From Mesorhizobium sp. (GTDB taxonomy: Bacteria; Pseudomonadota; Alphaproteobacteria; Rhizobiales; Rhizobiaceae), in contig NZ_SUHQ01000001.1 of the NCBI RefSeq assembly GCF_004962245.1, positions 316,549 to 380,548 of the forward strand: a stretch of 64,000 nucleotides of DNA, written 5' to 3'. Of the stretch, positions 25,494-33,700 are shown one piece after another. Both the position numbers and the translations under genes were made by a program. The notes beneath the pieces were generated by a model. The model saw only the letters and a list, made by a program, of their open reading frames with translations, searched no databases and had not been told where the DNA came from. How positions within the stretch are numbered: the stretch's first letter is position 1; each line of letters starts with the position of its first letter.

Positions 25494-26011
25494 CCGACGA
25501 GCACCCGAGACCGGGCCAACCGAAACCGGGGCAGCCGAAACCGGGACAACCGAAAGCGGGGCTCATACCGTGGCCGCCGCTGATCTATCTTGCGGCCATC
25601 GCCATCAGTATCGCGCTTGGCTTGCTTTACCCGCTGCCATGGATCGGCGGCCTTCTCGGCGACATCCTGTTCGCGGCCGGCTGGGTGGCCTTGCTCGGCG
25701 TGGTCGCACTCTGGTTCACGGCGATCCGCACCATGATCCGGGCAAAGACGACGCTCCACCCAAACGCCGTGCCGGACCATCTGGTCACATCAGGCCCCTT
25801 CGCCGTCAGCCGCAACCCGATATATCTGGCCAACACGCTGCTGCTGATCGGCGTGGCCCTTGTCTCGGGGATCGCATGGTTCCTGCCGCTGGCAATCATC
25901 GCGGCCTTCGCAACGCGGAAGATGGCGATCGAGGGCGAGGAAAAAGTTCTGGCGGCTAAATTCGGCAAGAAATACCGGGACTACGCGAAAAGGGTGCGGC
26001 GCTGGATCTGA
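25490..26011 (+). CDS. Isoprenylcysteine carboxyl methyltransferase-like (ICMT) membrane protein
   Basis: Encodes 173 aa starting at the ATG that overlaps the DUF1624 stop. After a Pro/Lys/Gly-rich cytoplasmic N terminus containing three PGQPK units come about four helices. The family motif is LVTSGPFAVSRNPIYLANTLLLIG (about 100-123), and the C-terminal EGEEKVLAAKFGKKYRDYAKRVRRWI is conserved in bacterial ICMT/phospholipid-methyltransferase-like proteins. SAM-dependent methyl transfer is presumed for the family; the substrate in bacteria is not known here. Confidence 0.8.
   Translation: MTDEHPRPGQPKPGQPKPGQPKAGLIPWPPLIYLAAIAISIALGLLYPLPWIGGLLGDILFAAGWVALLGVVALWFTAIRTMIRAKTTLHPNAVPDHLVTSGPFAVSRNPIYLANTLLLIGVALVSGIAWFLPLAIIAAFATRKMAIEGEEKVLAAKFGKKYRDYAKRVRRWI
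25513..25560 (+). repeat. In-frame 15-bp tandem repeat in the ICMT-like gene
   Basis: About three 15-base units with core CCGAAACCGGGRCAR encode the PGQPK repeats in the N terminus. Length changes by whole units would keep frame, so the copy number may vary between strains. Confidence 0.65.
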
Positions 26012-26022
26012 TGGCGGCGAAA

Positions 26023-26535
26023 TCAGCCCGAAGCCTTGCCTGACGCGCGTCCCGTGTCCGGCAGCAGTTTCCGCCCGACATAAAGCAGCGCCGGGATCAA
26101 CAGCACGATAGCCAAGACGACGGCCGGCCCCGCCAGGGCGAAACGCGTTGACGAGATATAGCCCTCGCGAAACGCCTGATGCAGCAGGGCGACTGTGGCC
26201 GGCAGGTTCAGGACGATAGCGGTCGCAGTGCCCGGCATATAGCGGCCCATGGCCAATGTGGCGAAGAGATGCGGAAAGGCCACATTGAGCAGCATCGCCA
26301 GCGCATAACCGGTCAGGACGTAGGCGCCGAAACTTTCCGGTCCCTGCACGGTGGCGATCAAGGCCACAACGCCGGCAAGAACAGTGAGCACGAAGACCGC
26401 GAACCGGAATTCATTGGCTCCAACGGGACGATGCCAACGCCCTGCTTGCTCGGACCAGGCAGGTAGAAAAACGGCTTCCTCCAGATTGTGGATAGCGACC
26501 ACAGCGGCGAACAGCCAAGCGAGAATGATAAACAT
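26023..26535 (-). CDS. HXXEE domain-containing membrane protein
   Basis: Encodes 170 aa with about four to five helices. The first helix contains the family's HNLEE motif (about 16-20), and a second conserved region around NVAFPHLFATLAMGRYMPGTATAIVLNLPA fits the HXXEE family. Function is unknown; conserved His and Glu in helices could bind metal. It is convergent with the ICMT-like gene (11-base gap) and downstream of the MerR regulator, separated by about 50 bases. Confidence 0.75.
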   Translation of the reverse strand: MFIILAWLFAAVVAIHNLEEAVFLPAWSEQAGRWHRPVGANEFRFAVFVLTVLAGVVALIATVQGPESFGAYVLTGYALAMLLNVAFPHLFATLAMGRYMPGTATAIVLNLPATVALLHQAFREGYISSTRFALAGPAVVLAIVLLIPALLYVGRKLLPDTGRASGKASG

Positions 26536-26588
26536 GATTTGACTGAAACGCCGGTTCAGAGTGCCTGGCGAAAAGACAGCGGGATCGG

Positions 26589-26975
26589 TCAGGTGTTGAC
26601 GCCGAGCTCCACCAGCCGCTCGACGCAGGACTCCTCGGCCTGGTCGAGTTCCGCCAGGGTTTCTTCGAGGTCCCGGCGCTTCTGGCGCAGATCCTCGCGC
26701 TTTTCCTCGATGCGCTTGATCATCAGATTGAGTTGACCGACCTCCCCGGGCGGCTCCTTGTACATCTGGATGATTTCGCGGATTTCGTTGATCGAAAAGC
26801 CGAGCCTCTTGCCGCGCATGATCTGGCGGATGAGATGCCGGTCCGACGGGCGAAACAGCCGCGTGCGGCCGCGCCGTATCGGCTGCACCAGCCCCTCGTC
26901 CTCGTAGAAGCGCAGCGTCCGCGTCGACACATCGAATTCGCGAGTCAGTTCGGTGATCGAATAATATTCCCGCAT
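26589..26975 (-). CDS. MerR-family transcriptional regulator
   Basis: Encodes 128 aa from the ATG at 26975, whose product MREYYSITELTREFDVSTRTLRFYEDEGL starts as MerR proteins do; the 37-codon in-frame extension upstream is unlikely. Winged-helix DNA-binding residues about 5-70 are followed by a coiled-coil dimerisation helix rich in Glu, Lys and Arg (about 85-125). No cysteine pair typical of metal sensors is present; one Cys lies at the C-terminal end. Rhizobial relatives often control fatty-acid or branched-chain amino-acid degradation, which cannot be tested here. Confidence 0.85.
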   Translation of the reverse strand: MREYYSITELTREFDVSTRTLRFYEDEGLVQPIRRGRTRLFRPSDRHLIRQIMRGKRLGFSINEIREIIQMYKEPPGEVGQLNLMIKRIEEKREDLRQKRRDLEETLAELDQAEESCVERLVELGVNT

Positions 26976-27115
26976 CGTCACTCCAAAGCGGCGATCGCCC
27001 ATCATGCGGCGATGCCCTTCATTCAAAAAAGGGCTCGTCCCGTGCCGGAATCGACCGGTAGCTCTCCGTCGAAACTTCGCACGCAACTTACGTAAAAGTC
27101 AATTGAAACGCCTTA

Positions 27116-28543
27116 TCAGGCTCCCGCGCCCAGATGCAGCCACCAAGTGGCAAGGCTAAGGAAGGCAAGGAAACCGATAACATCGGTAATCATCGTCGTG
27201 AAGATTGATGACGAAATCGCCGGATCAGCGCCGAGCCTGTCGAGGAACAGCGGAATCAGAATGCCGCCGAGGGCCGCAGCCAGCATGTTGACGATCATCG
27301 CTGCGGCAATGACGAAACCGAGATCGGGATTGTGAAACCACAAGCCGGCGACCAGCCCGAGGATCGTCGCAATGACCATGCCATTCAGCAGGCCGACCAC
27401 AACCTCGCGGCGAATGACACGACCGGCATTGTAGATATCGAGATCGCGTGTGGCGAGCGCGCGCACGGTCACTGTCATCGTCTGCGTGCCGGCATTGCCG
27501 CCCAGCGAGGCAACGATCGGCATCAGTGCGGCAAGTGCGACCATTTCCTCGATCGTCGCACCGAACATGCTGATCACCGAGGCCGAGATGAAGGCCGTCC
27601 CGAGATTGACCAGCAGCCACGGAACGCGCGAGCGCGAGGTCGAGAAAATACTGTCCGACAGTTCTTCGTCGCCGACACCGCCCATGCGCAGCAGATCTTC
27701 CTCGGCCTCCTGTTGGATGACGTCGACCACGTCGTCGATGGTCAGCACGCCGACAAGCCGCTCGTTCTCGTCGACGACGGCGGCGGAGAGAAGGTCGTAT
27801 TGTTCGAATTCGCGCGCCGCCTCTTCCTGGTCCATCGTGGCCGGAATGGCGTGCCTTGTCTCATGCATGACCTCTTCGACCTTGACCGAGCGCTTGGTGC
27901 GCAGGATCTGGTCGAGGTCGATGGCGCCGAGCAGCTTGAAGCTCGGATCGATGACGAAGATCTGGCTGAAGCGGTCGGGAAGGTTGTTGTCCTCGCGCAT
28001 GTAGTCGATGGTCTGGCCGATCGTCCAGAACGGCGGCACGGCGACAAACTCCGTCTGCATGCGGCGGCCGGCGGTCTCTTCGGGATAGTCGAGCGAGCGG
28101 CGCAGCCTGATCCGCTCGGTGAACGGCAGTTGCGACAGGATCTCGTCCTGGTCTTCCTTTTCGAGATCCTCGAGAATGTAGACCGCGTCGTCGGAATCGA
28201 GATCCTGCACGCCCTGGGCAATCTGCGCGTTGGGCAGATTGTCGACGATGTCGCGGCGGATCGCCTCGTCGACCTCGGTCAGCGCGGAAAAGTCGAAGTC
28301 GGCGCCCAACAGTTCGACCAGCGCGCGGCGCTGTTCGGGATGCAGCGCTTCGAGCAGGTCGCCGAGCTCCGATTGGTGCAGGTCATCGACTTCACGCTTC
28401 AGCGTCAGCGTGTCGCGATCGGCGATCGCCGCACCGATCTGGGCAAGGAACGACGACAGAATGGCGCCGTCCTCGCCATAAATATCGGCGTGGCTGTCGT
28501 CAGCGGCCCTGGCGCCGGTCGTCTGTTCGTCCTGGCCTTCCAC
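27116..28543 (-). CDS. mgtE: Magnesium transporter MgtE
   Basis: Encodes 475 aa in MgtE order: a cytoplasmic N domain of superhelical repeats (about 30-160), a tandem CBS pair (about 160-285, with VLTIDDVVDVI at its end) and a five-helix membrane domain (about 310-475). The pore signature is present in PIVASLGGNAGTQTMTVTVRALA (about 340-362). The channel senses cytosolic Mg2+ through the N and CBS domains and gates uptake. Transcribed alone on the minus strand, preceded by a REP-like element at 28592. No Mg2+ riboswitch was recognised upstream. Confidence 0.93.
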   Translation of the reverse strand: MEGQDEQTTGARAADDSHADIYGEDGAILSSFLAQIGAAIADRDTLTLKREVDDLHQSELGDLLEALHPEQRRALVELLGADFDFSALTEVDEAIRRDIVDNLPNAQIAQGVQDLDSDDAVYILEDLEKEDQDEILSQLPFTERIRLRRSLDYPEETAGRRMQTEFVAVPPFWTIGQTIDYMREDNNLPDRFSQIFVIDPSFKLLGAIDLDQILRTKRSVKVEEVMHETRHAIPATMDQEEAAREFEQYDLLSAAVVDENERLVGVLTIDDVVDVIQQEAEEDLLRMGGVGDEELSDSIFSTSRSRVPWLLVNLGTAFISASVISMFGATIEEMVALAALMPIVASLGGNAGTQTMTVTVRALATRDLDIYNAGRVIRREVVVGLLNGMVIATILGLVAGLWFHNPDLGFVIAAAMIVNMLAAALGGILIPLFLDRLGADPAISSSIFTTMITDVIGFLAFLSLATWWLHLGAGA

Positions 28544-28591
28544 AAGCGCCTCCTGCCATCAGAATTCCGGAAAAGGTGCCTGTCAGGTCTA

Positions 28592-28671
28592 GCGCATGAC
28601 CCTGAAAAATCGGAATCGATTTTCAGAAGGGACCATGCGCAAAGACAAATTGCTACAGTGTCCTTTGCGCG
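28592..28671 (+). repeat. REP-like hairpin element, copy B
   Basis: Outer arms GCGCAT (28592-28597) and ATGCGC (28635-28640) enclose CTGAAAAATCG-GAAT-CGATTTTCAG (28602-28626), a stem with one bulged A. It is followed by the shared word TCCTTTGCGCG near 28661-28671. The order matches copy A at 2076-2170, though the stem sequence differs by compensating changes, as expected for elements conserved as structure. Confidence 0.72.
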
Positions 28672-28723
28672 CGGCGGCACGATTCGATTTAAGAATCCGC
28701 CGCTCCATGGCGCAGCGAGCGGG

Positions 28724-28749
28724 GAATATCAAACGAAATGCGCCCTTCC
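28724..28749 (+). repeat. Left copy of a 26-bp direct repeat flanking the mannosylfructose cluster
   Basis: The 26-base stretch ending in AAATGCGCCCTTCC matches 33131-33156 in the same orientation, apart from two single-base gaps. The two copies bracket mfpsA, the phosphatase and the GH32 gene. Confidence 0.5.
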
Positions 28750-29114
28750 CCGCCGTACAGCAAAAGCTGGTGCAACCGGATTGCGGGACAAACGTTGATG
28801 CCGCACTCGGCCGTCTCCGCAAGGACGCGCAGGCTCAGCCCCGAGGCCAGAGAGCAGCGGACGCAAGGCAGGATGACAAACTGATCGAAATGGCAACCTT
28901 TGGACATCATAAATCCTCGAAGAACCGCCGAAGGTTGATTGCAGGCAACTCGGCAACCGGAATATGCGACAGAACCAGTTTTCCTCACCATGACGTCAAT
29001 TGCGTTGTCCCGAACGCGCGCTCAGTATTTGCGGATGGCGGCCGGGATCCTTATAGTTGCAAATTGGAGCACGCTTTCGACTGCGAGCGTGCAGAATCGT
29101 AGAGAAGGATACAG

Positions 29115-30452
29115 ATGCCGGACGACAACTCGGATGCGGCGATACCTAGAATTGCACTCATTTCAACCCACGGCTACGTTGCAGCAAACCCGCCATTGGG
29201 TGCGGCCGACACCGGCGGACAGGTGGTCTATGTCCTGGAACTGGCCAAAAAGCTGGCCCAATTGGGCTATGCCGTCGATATCTGGACGCGGCGATTTGAA
29301 GACCAGCCTCCCGTCGATGAAGTGGCGGACGGAGTTCGTGTCCTGCGCGTCGGCTGTGGCGGACCCGATTTTATTCCAAAGGAATATCTCCACCGCCACC
29401 TCCTCGAATGGTGTGAAAACGCGCTGCGCCTGATTCGAAGGGAAAACCTCTCCTACGACTTCATCAACAGTCACTACTGGGATGCGGGCGTGGCGGGACA
29501 ACGGCTGTCGGAAGCGCTCACTATCCCGCACATCCATACGCCGCATTCCCTCGGCATATGGAAGCAGCGCCAGATGAAGACGGACTACCCGGACAAGGCC
29601 GATACATTCGAGGCCGAGTTCAATTTCACCGAGCGCATAAAGCACGAGACGATCATCTATCGAAGCTGCGCGATGGTGATTGCAACAACGCCGCAGCAGG
29701 TGGATATGCTGGTCGAGGACTACAGTCTCGAGCGCGACCGGGTGCACATGATCCCGCCGGGTTACGACGACAACCGGTTCTTCCCTGTCAGCGAAGCTTC
29801 TCGCCGAATGATCCGCCATCGGCTCGGCTTCGAGGGGCGAACGATCCTGGCGCTCGGCCGGCTCGCCACCAACAAGGGCTACGACCTTTTGATCGATGCG
29901 TTTTCCGTGGTGGCGCCGCGTGTTCCAGATGCGGTGCTGAGGCTCGCTGTCGGCGGCGAGAACATGGACGAGCAGGAGCAGAAGATCCTGAACCAGCTCA
30001 AGGAACAGGTGGAACAGCTAGGCCTGCAGGATCGTGTCGTCTTCTCCGGCTATGTTGCCGACGAGGATCTGGCCGATACCTATCGGGCGGCGGACATGTT
30101 CGTCCTGTCGAGCCGCTACGAGCCGTTCGGCATGACCGCGATCGAGGCTATGGCCTGCGGAACGCCCACCGTGGTTACAATCCATGGCGGTCTCTATCGC
30201 GGGATCAGCTATGGCCGGCACGCGCTCTTCGGCGATCCCTTCGACAAGGAAGACCTCGGCATCACGATCGTCAAGCCTATGAAGCACTCGCGCCTCTATG
30301 GCCGACTGGGCCGCATGGGTGCGCACAAGGCGCGCAGCCTGTTCACCTGGACAGGTATCGCGCAACAGCTGGTCAGCCTCGTCGAAGGACGGCCGGTGTT
30401 GAAGGCGGTCGACGACCATGATTGGGACGAGCCGTGGAACGACGGCGATTGA
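29115..30452 (+). CDS. mfpsA: Mannosylfructose-phosphate synthase (GT4 glycosyltransferase)
   Basis: Encodes 445 aa of the GT4 sucrose-phosphate-synthase-like family. The N-terminal ISTHGYVAANPPLGAADTGGQVVYVLELA, the central HTPHSLGIWK and the C-terminal SSRYEPFGMTAIEAMACGTP (EX7E nucleotide-sugar site) are clear. The near-constant ends THGYVAA and EPWNDGD match Agrobacterium mannosylfructose-phosphate synthase as I recall it, so GDP-mannose plus fructose-6-phosphate is the likely reaction. Sucrose-phosphate synthesis is the alternative. The next gene encodes the matching phosphatase and begins inside this one. Mannosylfructose is an osmolyte in rhizobia. Ribosome-binding site AAGGA. Confidence 0.83.
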   Translation: MPDDNSDAAIPRIALISTHGYVAANPPLGAADTGGQVVYVLELAKKLAQLGYAVDIWTRRFEDQPPVDEVADGVRVLRVGCGGPDFIPKEYLHRHLLEWCENALRLIRRENLSYDFINSHYWDAGVAGQRLSEALTIPHIHTPHSLGIWKQRQMKTDYPDKADTFEAEFNFTERIKHETIIYRSCAMVIATTPQQVDMLVEDYSLERDRVHMIPPGYDDNRFFPVSEASRRMIRHRLGFEGRTILALGRLATNKGYDLLIDAFSVVAPRVPDAVLRLAVGGENMDEQEQKILNQLKEQVEQLGLQDRVVFSGYVADEDLADTYRAADMFVLSSRYEPFGMTAIEAMACGTPTVVTIHGGLYRGISYGRHALFGDPFDKEDLGITIVKPMKHSRLYGRLGRMGAHKARSLFTWTGIAQQLVSLVEGRPVLKAVDDHDWDEPWNDGD

Positions 30453-31204
30453 GACCGATCGCGCTTTTATCGAGCGATCTCGACGGGACGCTGGCGGGCC
30501 ATCCGCCGGCGACATCACGCTTTCGTTCCAAATGGGAAGCGCTCGACCCCGAGCACCGACCGCTTCTCGTCTACAACAGCGGTCGTCTGGCCGACGACAT
30601 CTTGAACTTCGTCGACGATGTCGGCCTGCCGGCGCCGGACTACGTGATCGGGGGTGTCGGCACGATGCTCGCCGGTCCGCGTCACACCTCGCGCCTGGAG
30701 CACTTTGCCGAAAGGTTTTCGGAAGGCTGGTCCCTTGAAAAGGTCGATGCGGTGCTCGGATCGCTCAAAGACACCGTCCGGCAGCCCGACGTCTATCAGC
30801 ACGCCTTCAAATCGAGTTGGTACCTGCACGACGCAAGTTCGGACGACCTTGCCGGCATCGAGCGCGCGCTGGACGAGGCCGGCCTCTCCGTGACGATGAT
30901 CTATTCGAGCGGACGCGATCTCGACATCCTGCCGCGTTCAGCAGACAAGGGGCAGGCGCTGGCCTGGCTGTGCAATGAACTCGGCATCGGCCTGGATGAG
31001 GTGGTCGTCGCCGGCGACACCAACAACGATCGCAGTATGTTCGACCTGCCGGGCGCGCGTGGGATTGTCGTCGCTAACGCCCTTCCCGAACTGCGTGACA
31101 TGGCACGGGACAACCCGCTGATTTACAATGCGAAGGAACAGTTTGCCCTGGGCGTCGTCGAAGGCCTCGTTCATTGGTTGGTGTTTGCGGATGCCCGATC
31201 CTAA
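30434..31204 (+). CDS. Mannosylfructose-phosphate / sucrose-phosphate phosphatase (HAD family)
   Basis: Encodes about 256 aa. No ATG is available near the conserved N terminus; GTG at 30434 (preceded by GGGACGAG) or TTG at 30449 (overlapping the synthase stop) are the candidates, and I chose GTG. HAD motif I is SSDLDGTLAG, the middle contains NSGRLADD and YSSGRDLDILPRSADKGQALAWL, and motif IV is GDTNNDRSMF. This matches the sucrose-phosphatase-like class IIB HAD family. It would dephosphorylate the product of the synthase encoded just upstream, making the pathway irreversible. Confidence 0.83.
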   Translation: MERRRLRPIALLSSDLDGTLAGHPPATSRFRSKWEALDPEHRPLLVYNSGRLADDILNFVDDVGLPAPDYVIGGVGTMLAGPRHTSRLEHFAERFSEGWSLEKVDAVLGSLKDTVRQPDVYQHAFKSSWYLHDASSDDLAGIERALDEAGLSVTMIYSSGRDLDILPRSADKGQALAWLCNELGIGLDEVVVAGDTNNDRSMFDLPGARGIVVANALPELRDMARDNPLIYNAKEQFALGVVEGLVHWLVFADARS

Positions 31205-31225
31205 ACTGGAATATTGATCTCCTCA

Positions 31226-32941
31226 TCAAGGCTTTAGCGCCCATACCGTCGCGTGTAGAACGCCGCCCGTTTCGGCGATGAGACGTGCGGATTGTATCGG
31301 CTCAAAACCGTTGATCCGCTTCGTGCCGGCCCAACGGCCGCGATCCGCGAAGACCTCGATCGATCCGTAGTCGAGGAATATACGCAGCCGTTTTGGACGG
31401 GCTCCCTTGGCGATGTAGTGAGGAGATTCTGCTGCGCCGTCGTCTCCATGACAGATGGCAAGTCCCTCGTCGTCGACGATGACGCCGAGGCGGACGGTTG
31501 GATGATGGAGTTTCAGGTGGAAATGAACACCCGGCTTTTCGAGCTCGAACAGGATTTCGACGGCGCCGTTGACAAAGGTTACCTGTTCTCCGGCTGCCAG
31601 GCGTGTTCGATCCAGAATGTGGCTCCGCAGGCTCTCGGCAGCACCGATCGGCGGGGTATGCAACTCGCCTGCTGACAGGAGGATATTGCGCGGCAATGTC
31701 ATGGCTGTGGGGAAATCGATCGCCGGTCCGGTGTCGGCCCAGTTGGCAAGCCACCCTATGCCGACGATAGCATCACCGTCGACGAAGGCCTGGAAGGCGT
31801 AGTTATCCGTGCCGAAGTCCAGTTCCTGTTCGAATTCCTTGGTAAAGGTCCGACCATCGAACCAGCCGACAATGGCCATTGTCAGGTTCTTGCGCCGGGT
31901 GGACCGGTCCTCGCTATTCATCAGCCCGAGAATGAGAACCCAGCGCGTCGCGGGATCGGTCGCTGGCCCGTCGAGCGGCAGCAAACAGGGACATTCGATC
32001 GCCGTCGTCCGATAGTGTTTCTCGACCAGAAGCTTGCCGATATATGTCCAGCCGGTGGCGGCCGTATGGTCATGGGTTTCGTAAAGCAGGACAACGCCGC
32101 CTTCGTCGCTCTGGCTGCCCAGCAGCATTTTCCAAAGGCCATCCGGTCCCCTGAAGACGTAGGGGTCGCGAAAATCCGCCGTCAATCCCTCGTCAACTGG
32201 GCGGTATGGCAGGATGACGTCCGCGTTTCCCGCCATGATGAGATCGTTGGAGGTGGCCGTGAGTTGGATTTGCTGTTCCGGGATACGGTCCTGTACTTGC
32301 TCAGTGAAAAAGACGCGAATGCCCGGGCCATCGGCAAGCGGGATGGCTGAGCCGGAATACGCACCGCCTCGTCTGTCGGGCCTTGCGGTAAGATCTTCCG
32401 ATGGGAACAGGAAGATAGGCATGTGACGCCACCGCAAATAATCGGAAGATACAGCGTGCCCCCAATGCATCGTGTTCCACCGAAGCCCATGGGAATAATG
32501 CTGATAAAAGAGATGCGGGCGACCTCCAAACCGGCCAAATCCGTTTGGATCGTTCATCCAGCCGAACGGAGGACGAAAATGATAGCTGTCGGGGACGTTC
32601 GGCGCGGCATTTCCAGGATTGGTGTGAAGAACCGTAATGCCTGTCTCCAGCACGTCGGCCAATGCGAACCAGTACGCAACCGATACCGAGGTTTGATCCG
32701 TGTCGTAATCCAGGTCGACACTGCCACCGCCGAAGACGTGAAAGATTCTGAATTCATATTCTTCGGCGTTCGCAACGCTCACCTCGCCGAACTTGCCACG
32801 GACATTGGAAAAAGACAGTGAGCCCTGGGTGCCCGGCTTGGTCGCCTTAAGCCAGATATGGAACGTGGCGTTGACTGGCAGGTCGGCATGCAGGCTTCGA
32901 ATGGTATCCCCTCCCGCAGTCCTTACCTGGCTGTCACTCAT
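31226..32941 (-). CDS. GH32 beta-fructofuranosidase-like glycoside hydrolase
   Basis: Encodes 571 aa. The five-bladed catalytic domain starts near residue 118. The nucleophile Asp lies in WMNDPNG (128-134), the transition-state motif FRDP at 257-260 and the acid/base Glu in ECP (316-318). About 115 residues of an unusual N-terminal domain precede it, and a beta-sandwich follows (about 440-571, ending IFLDYGSIEVFADRG). There is no signal peptide, so it should be cytoplasmic. It converges on the phosphatase gene with a 21-base gap. Such an enzyme could hydrolyse sucrose, or possibly mannosylfructose, making the locus a synthesis/recycling pair. Confidence 0.85.
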   Translation of the reverse strand: MSDSQVRTAGGDTIRSLHADLPVNATFHIWLKATKPGTQGSLSFSNVRGKFGEVSVANAEEYEFRIFHVFGGGSVDLDYDTDQTSVSVAYWFALADVLETGITVLHTNPGNAAPNVPDSYHFRPPFGWMNDPNGFGRFGGRPHLFYQHYSHGLRWNTMHWGHAVSSDYLRWRHMPIFLFPSEDLTARPDRRGGAYSGSAIPLADGPGIRVFFTEQVQDRIPEQQIQLTATSNDLIMAGNADVILPYRPVDEGLTADFRDPYVFRGPDGLWKMLLGSQSDEGGVVLLYETHDHTAATGWTYIGKLLVEKHYRTTAIECPCLLPLDGPATDPATRWVLILGLMNSEDRSTRRKNLTMAIVGWFDGRTFTKEFEQELDFGTDNYAFQAFVDGDAIVGIGWLANWADTGPAIDFPTAMTLPRNILLSAGELHTPPIGAAESLRSHILDRTRLAAGEQVTFVNGAVEILFELEKPGVHFHLKLHHPTVRLGVIVDDEGLAICHGDDGAAESPHYIAKGARPKRLRIFLDYGSIEVFADRGRWAGTKRINGFEPIQSARLIAETGGVLHATVWALKP

Positions 32942-33369
32942 AGAGATGGCTCCGTTCTGTGTGGCGCTCCTGGACAGGTCAAACCGGGTTCTCGACCTGG
33001 AAATACGTTCCAGGAGGTTAAAGCCGGATTCTCACTTTAGCAAAGCCATTCCCCGGATCGACAGTCTTCGACTTCAATCGCCGTACGGATCGCCGCCAGC
33101 ATCAGTCTCAGCCCCTTGCCGCAAGGCACTGAAATATCAAACAAATGCGCCCTTCCAATTGCGGGTCCATAAGCCGGCATTTTACGAGAACGACAGGGTG
33201 TCCCCTTTTCATCCAATGACAGTCGTTCGGCTTGTGGGTGGGATTCTGCGCTATGACCACATTCTCTGCCGCCTGCATTGAGAAGTCACACAAGACTATC
33301 CTGCCGGGGCACTGCGACGACCATTTTCCTGAACGCCAAGGCGACCGTTGGCGCCGCTATCGTTAGTAA
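32942..33369. other. Intergenic region upstream of GH32 with the right 26-bp repeat
   Basis: About 430 bases without a convincing gene. It must hold the promoter of the minus-strand GH32 gene. The right copy of the direct repeat is at 33131-33156. In-frame stretches here have no start signal or recognisable family. Confidence 0.55.
33131..33156 (+). repeat. Right copy of the 26-bp direct repeat
   Basis: Same orientation as 28724-28749. It differs by one gained A near the start and one lost G in the middle, and shares the run AAATGCGCCCTTCC. The sequence beyond the 26 bases does not stay similar. Confidence 0.5.
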
Positions 33370-33678
33370 GGCGACAGCCAACAACGTCGCCGAGATGGAA
33401 GATCAGCATGTCGCCGCGCGACACCGACAGAGTTTGGCGCAACGCACTGGCACGACAATGAGCAGATCCTTGTCATGGTATCGGGCATGTGTAAGCTCAC
33501 CGTTGACGGCAAGATCTTCGACGCACATCCGGGCGACCTCGTTTTCTTTCCCGCCGGCTCGCGCCATTGCGCGATCGGCACCGGGCCGGAAGGCTGCGTC
33601 TGCTACGAAATCTTCGCGCCCGCCCGTCCGGACCAACTGCCAGGTTGGATCGGACCGTCGGTCCTGCGCTATGACTAA
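33370..33678 (+). pseudogene. 5'-truncated cupin-domain protein
   Basis: The reading frame ending at 33678 encodes a good cupin core: GATHWHDNEQILVMVSG (metal motif 1) followed by PGDLVFFPAGSRHCAIG (motif 2) and a normal C terminus. Upstream it runs to a stop at 33367-33369 without any ATG, GTG or TTG. The first usable ATG, at 33475, lies inside motif 1 and would leave only 67 residues without the HxH ligands. The gene therefore seems to have lost its 5' end. It is followed 23 bases later by a DapA-family gene, with which intact cupins often pair. A non-standard start or sequencing error is the alternative. Confidence 0.6.
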
Positions 33679-33700
33679 AGCTGAATTTTAGGAGAATCTC

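Larger units (their letters stand above)
28544..29114. other. 571-bp intergenic region between mgtE and the mannosylfructose genes
   Basis: This stretch contains REP-like copy B (28592-28671) and the left copy of a 26-bp direct repeat (28724-28749). Possible reading frames of about 100 codons here lack start signals and family resemblance, so I see no convincing gene. The mfpsA ribosome-binding site AAGGA lies at its right end (about 29105). Confidence 0.6.

Noticed and set aside
27332..28798. 488-codon plus-strand frame opposite mgtE
   Set aside because: Antisense shadow; MgtE on the minus strand has a full domain set.
28689..28991. 100-codon minus-strand frame in the mgtE-mfpsA gap
   Set aside because: No start signal and no recognisable fold. 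It merely contains the left 26-bp direct repeat.
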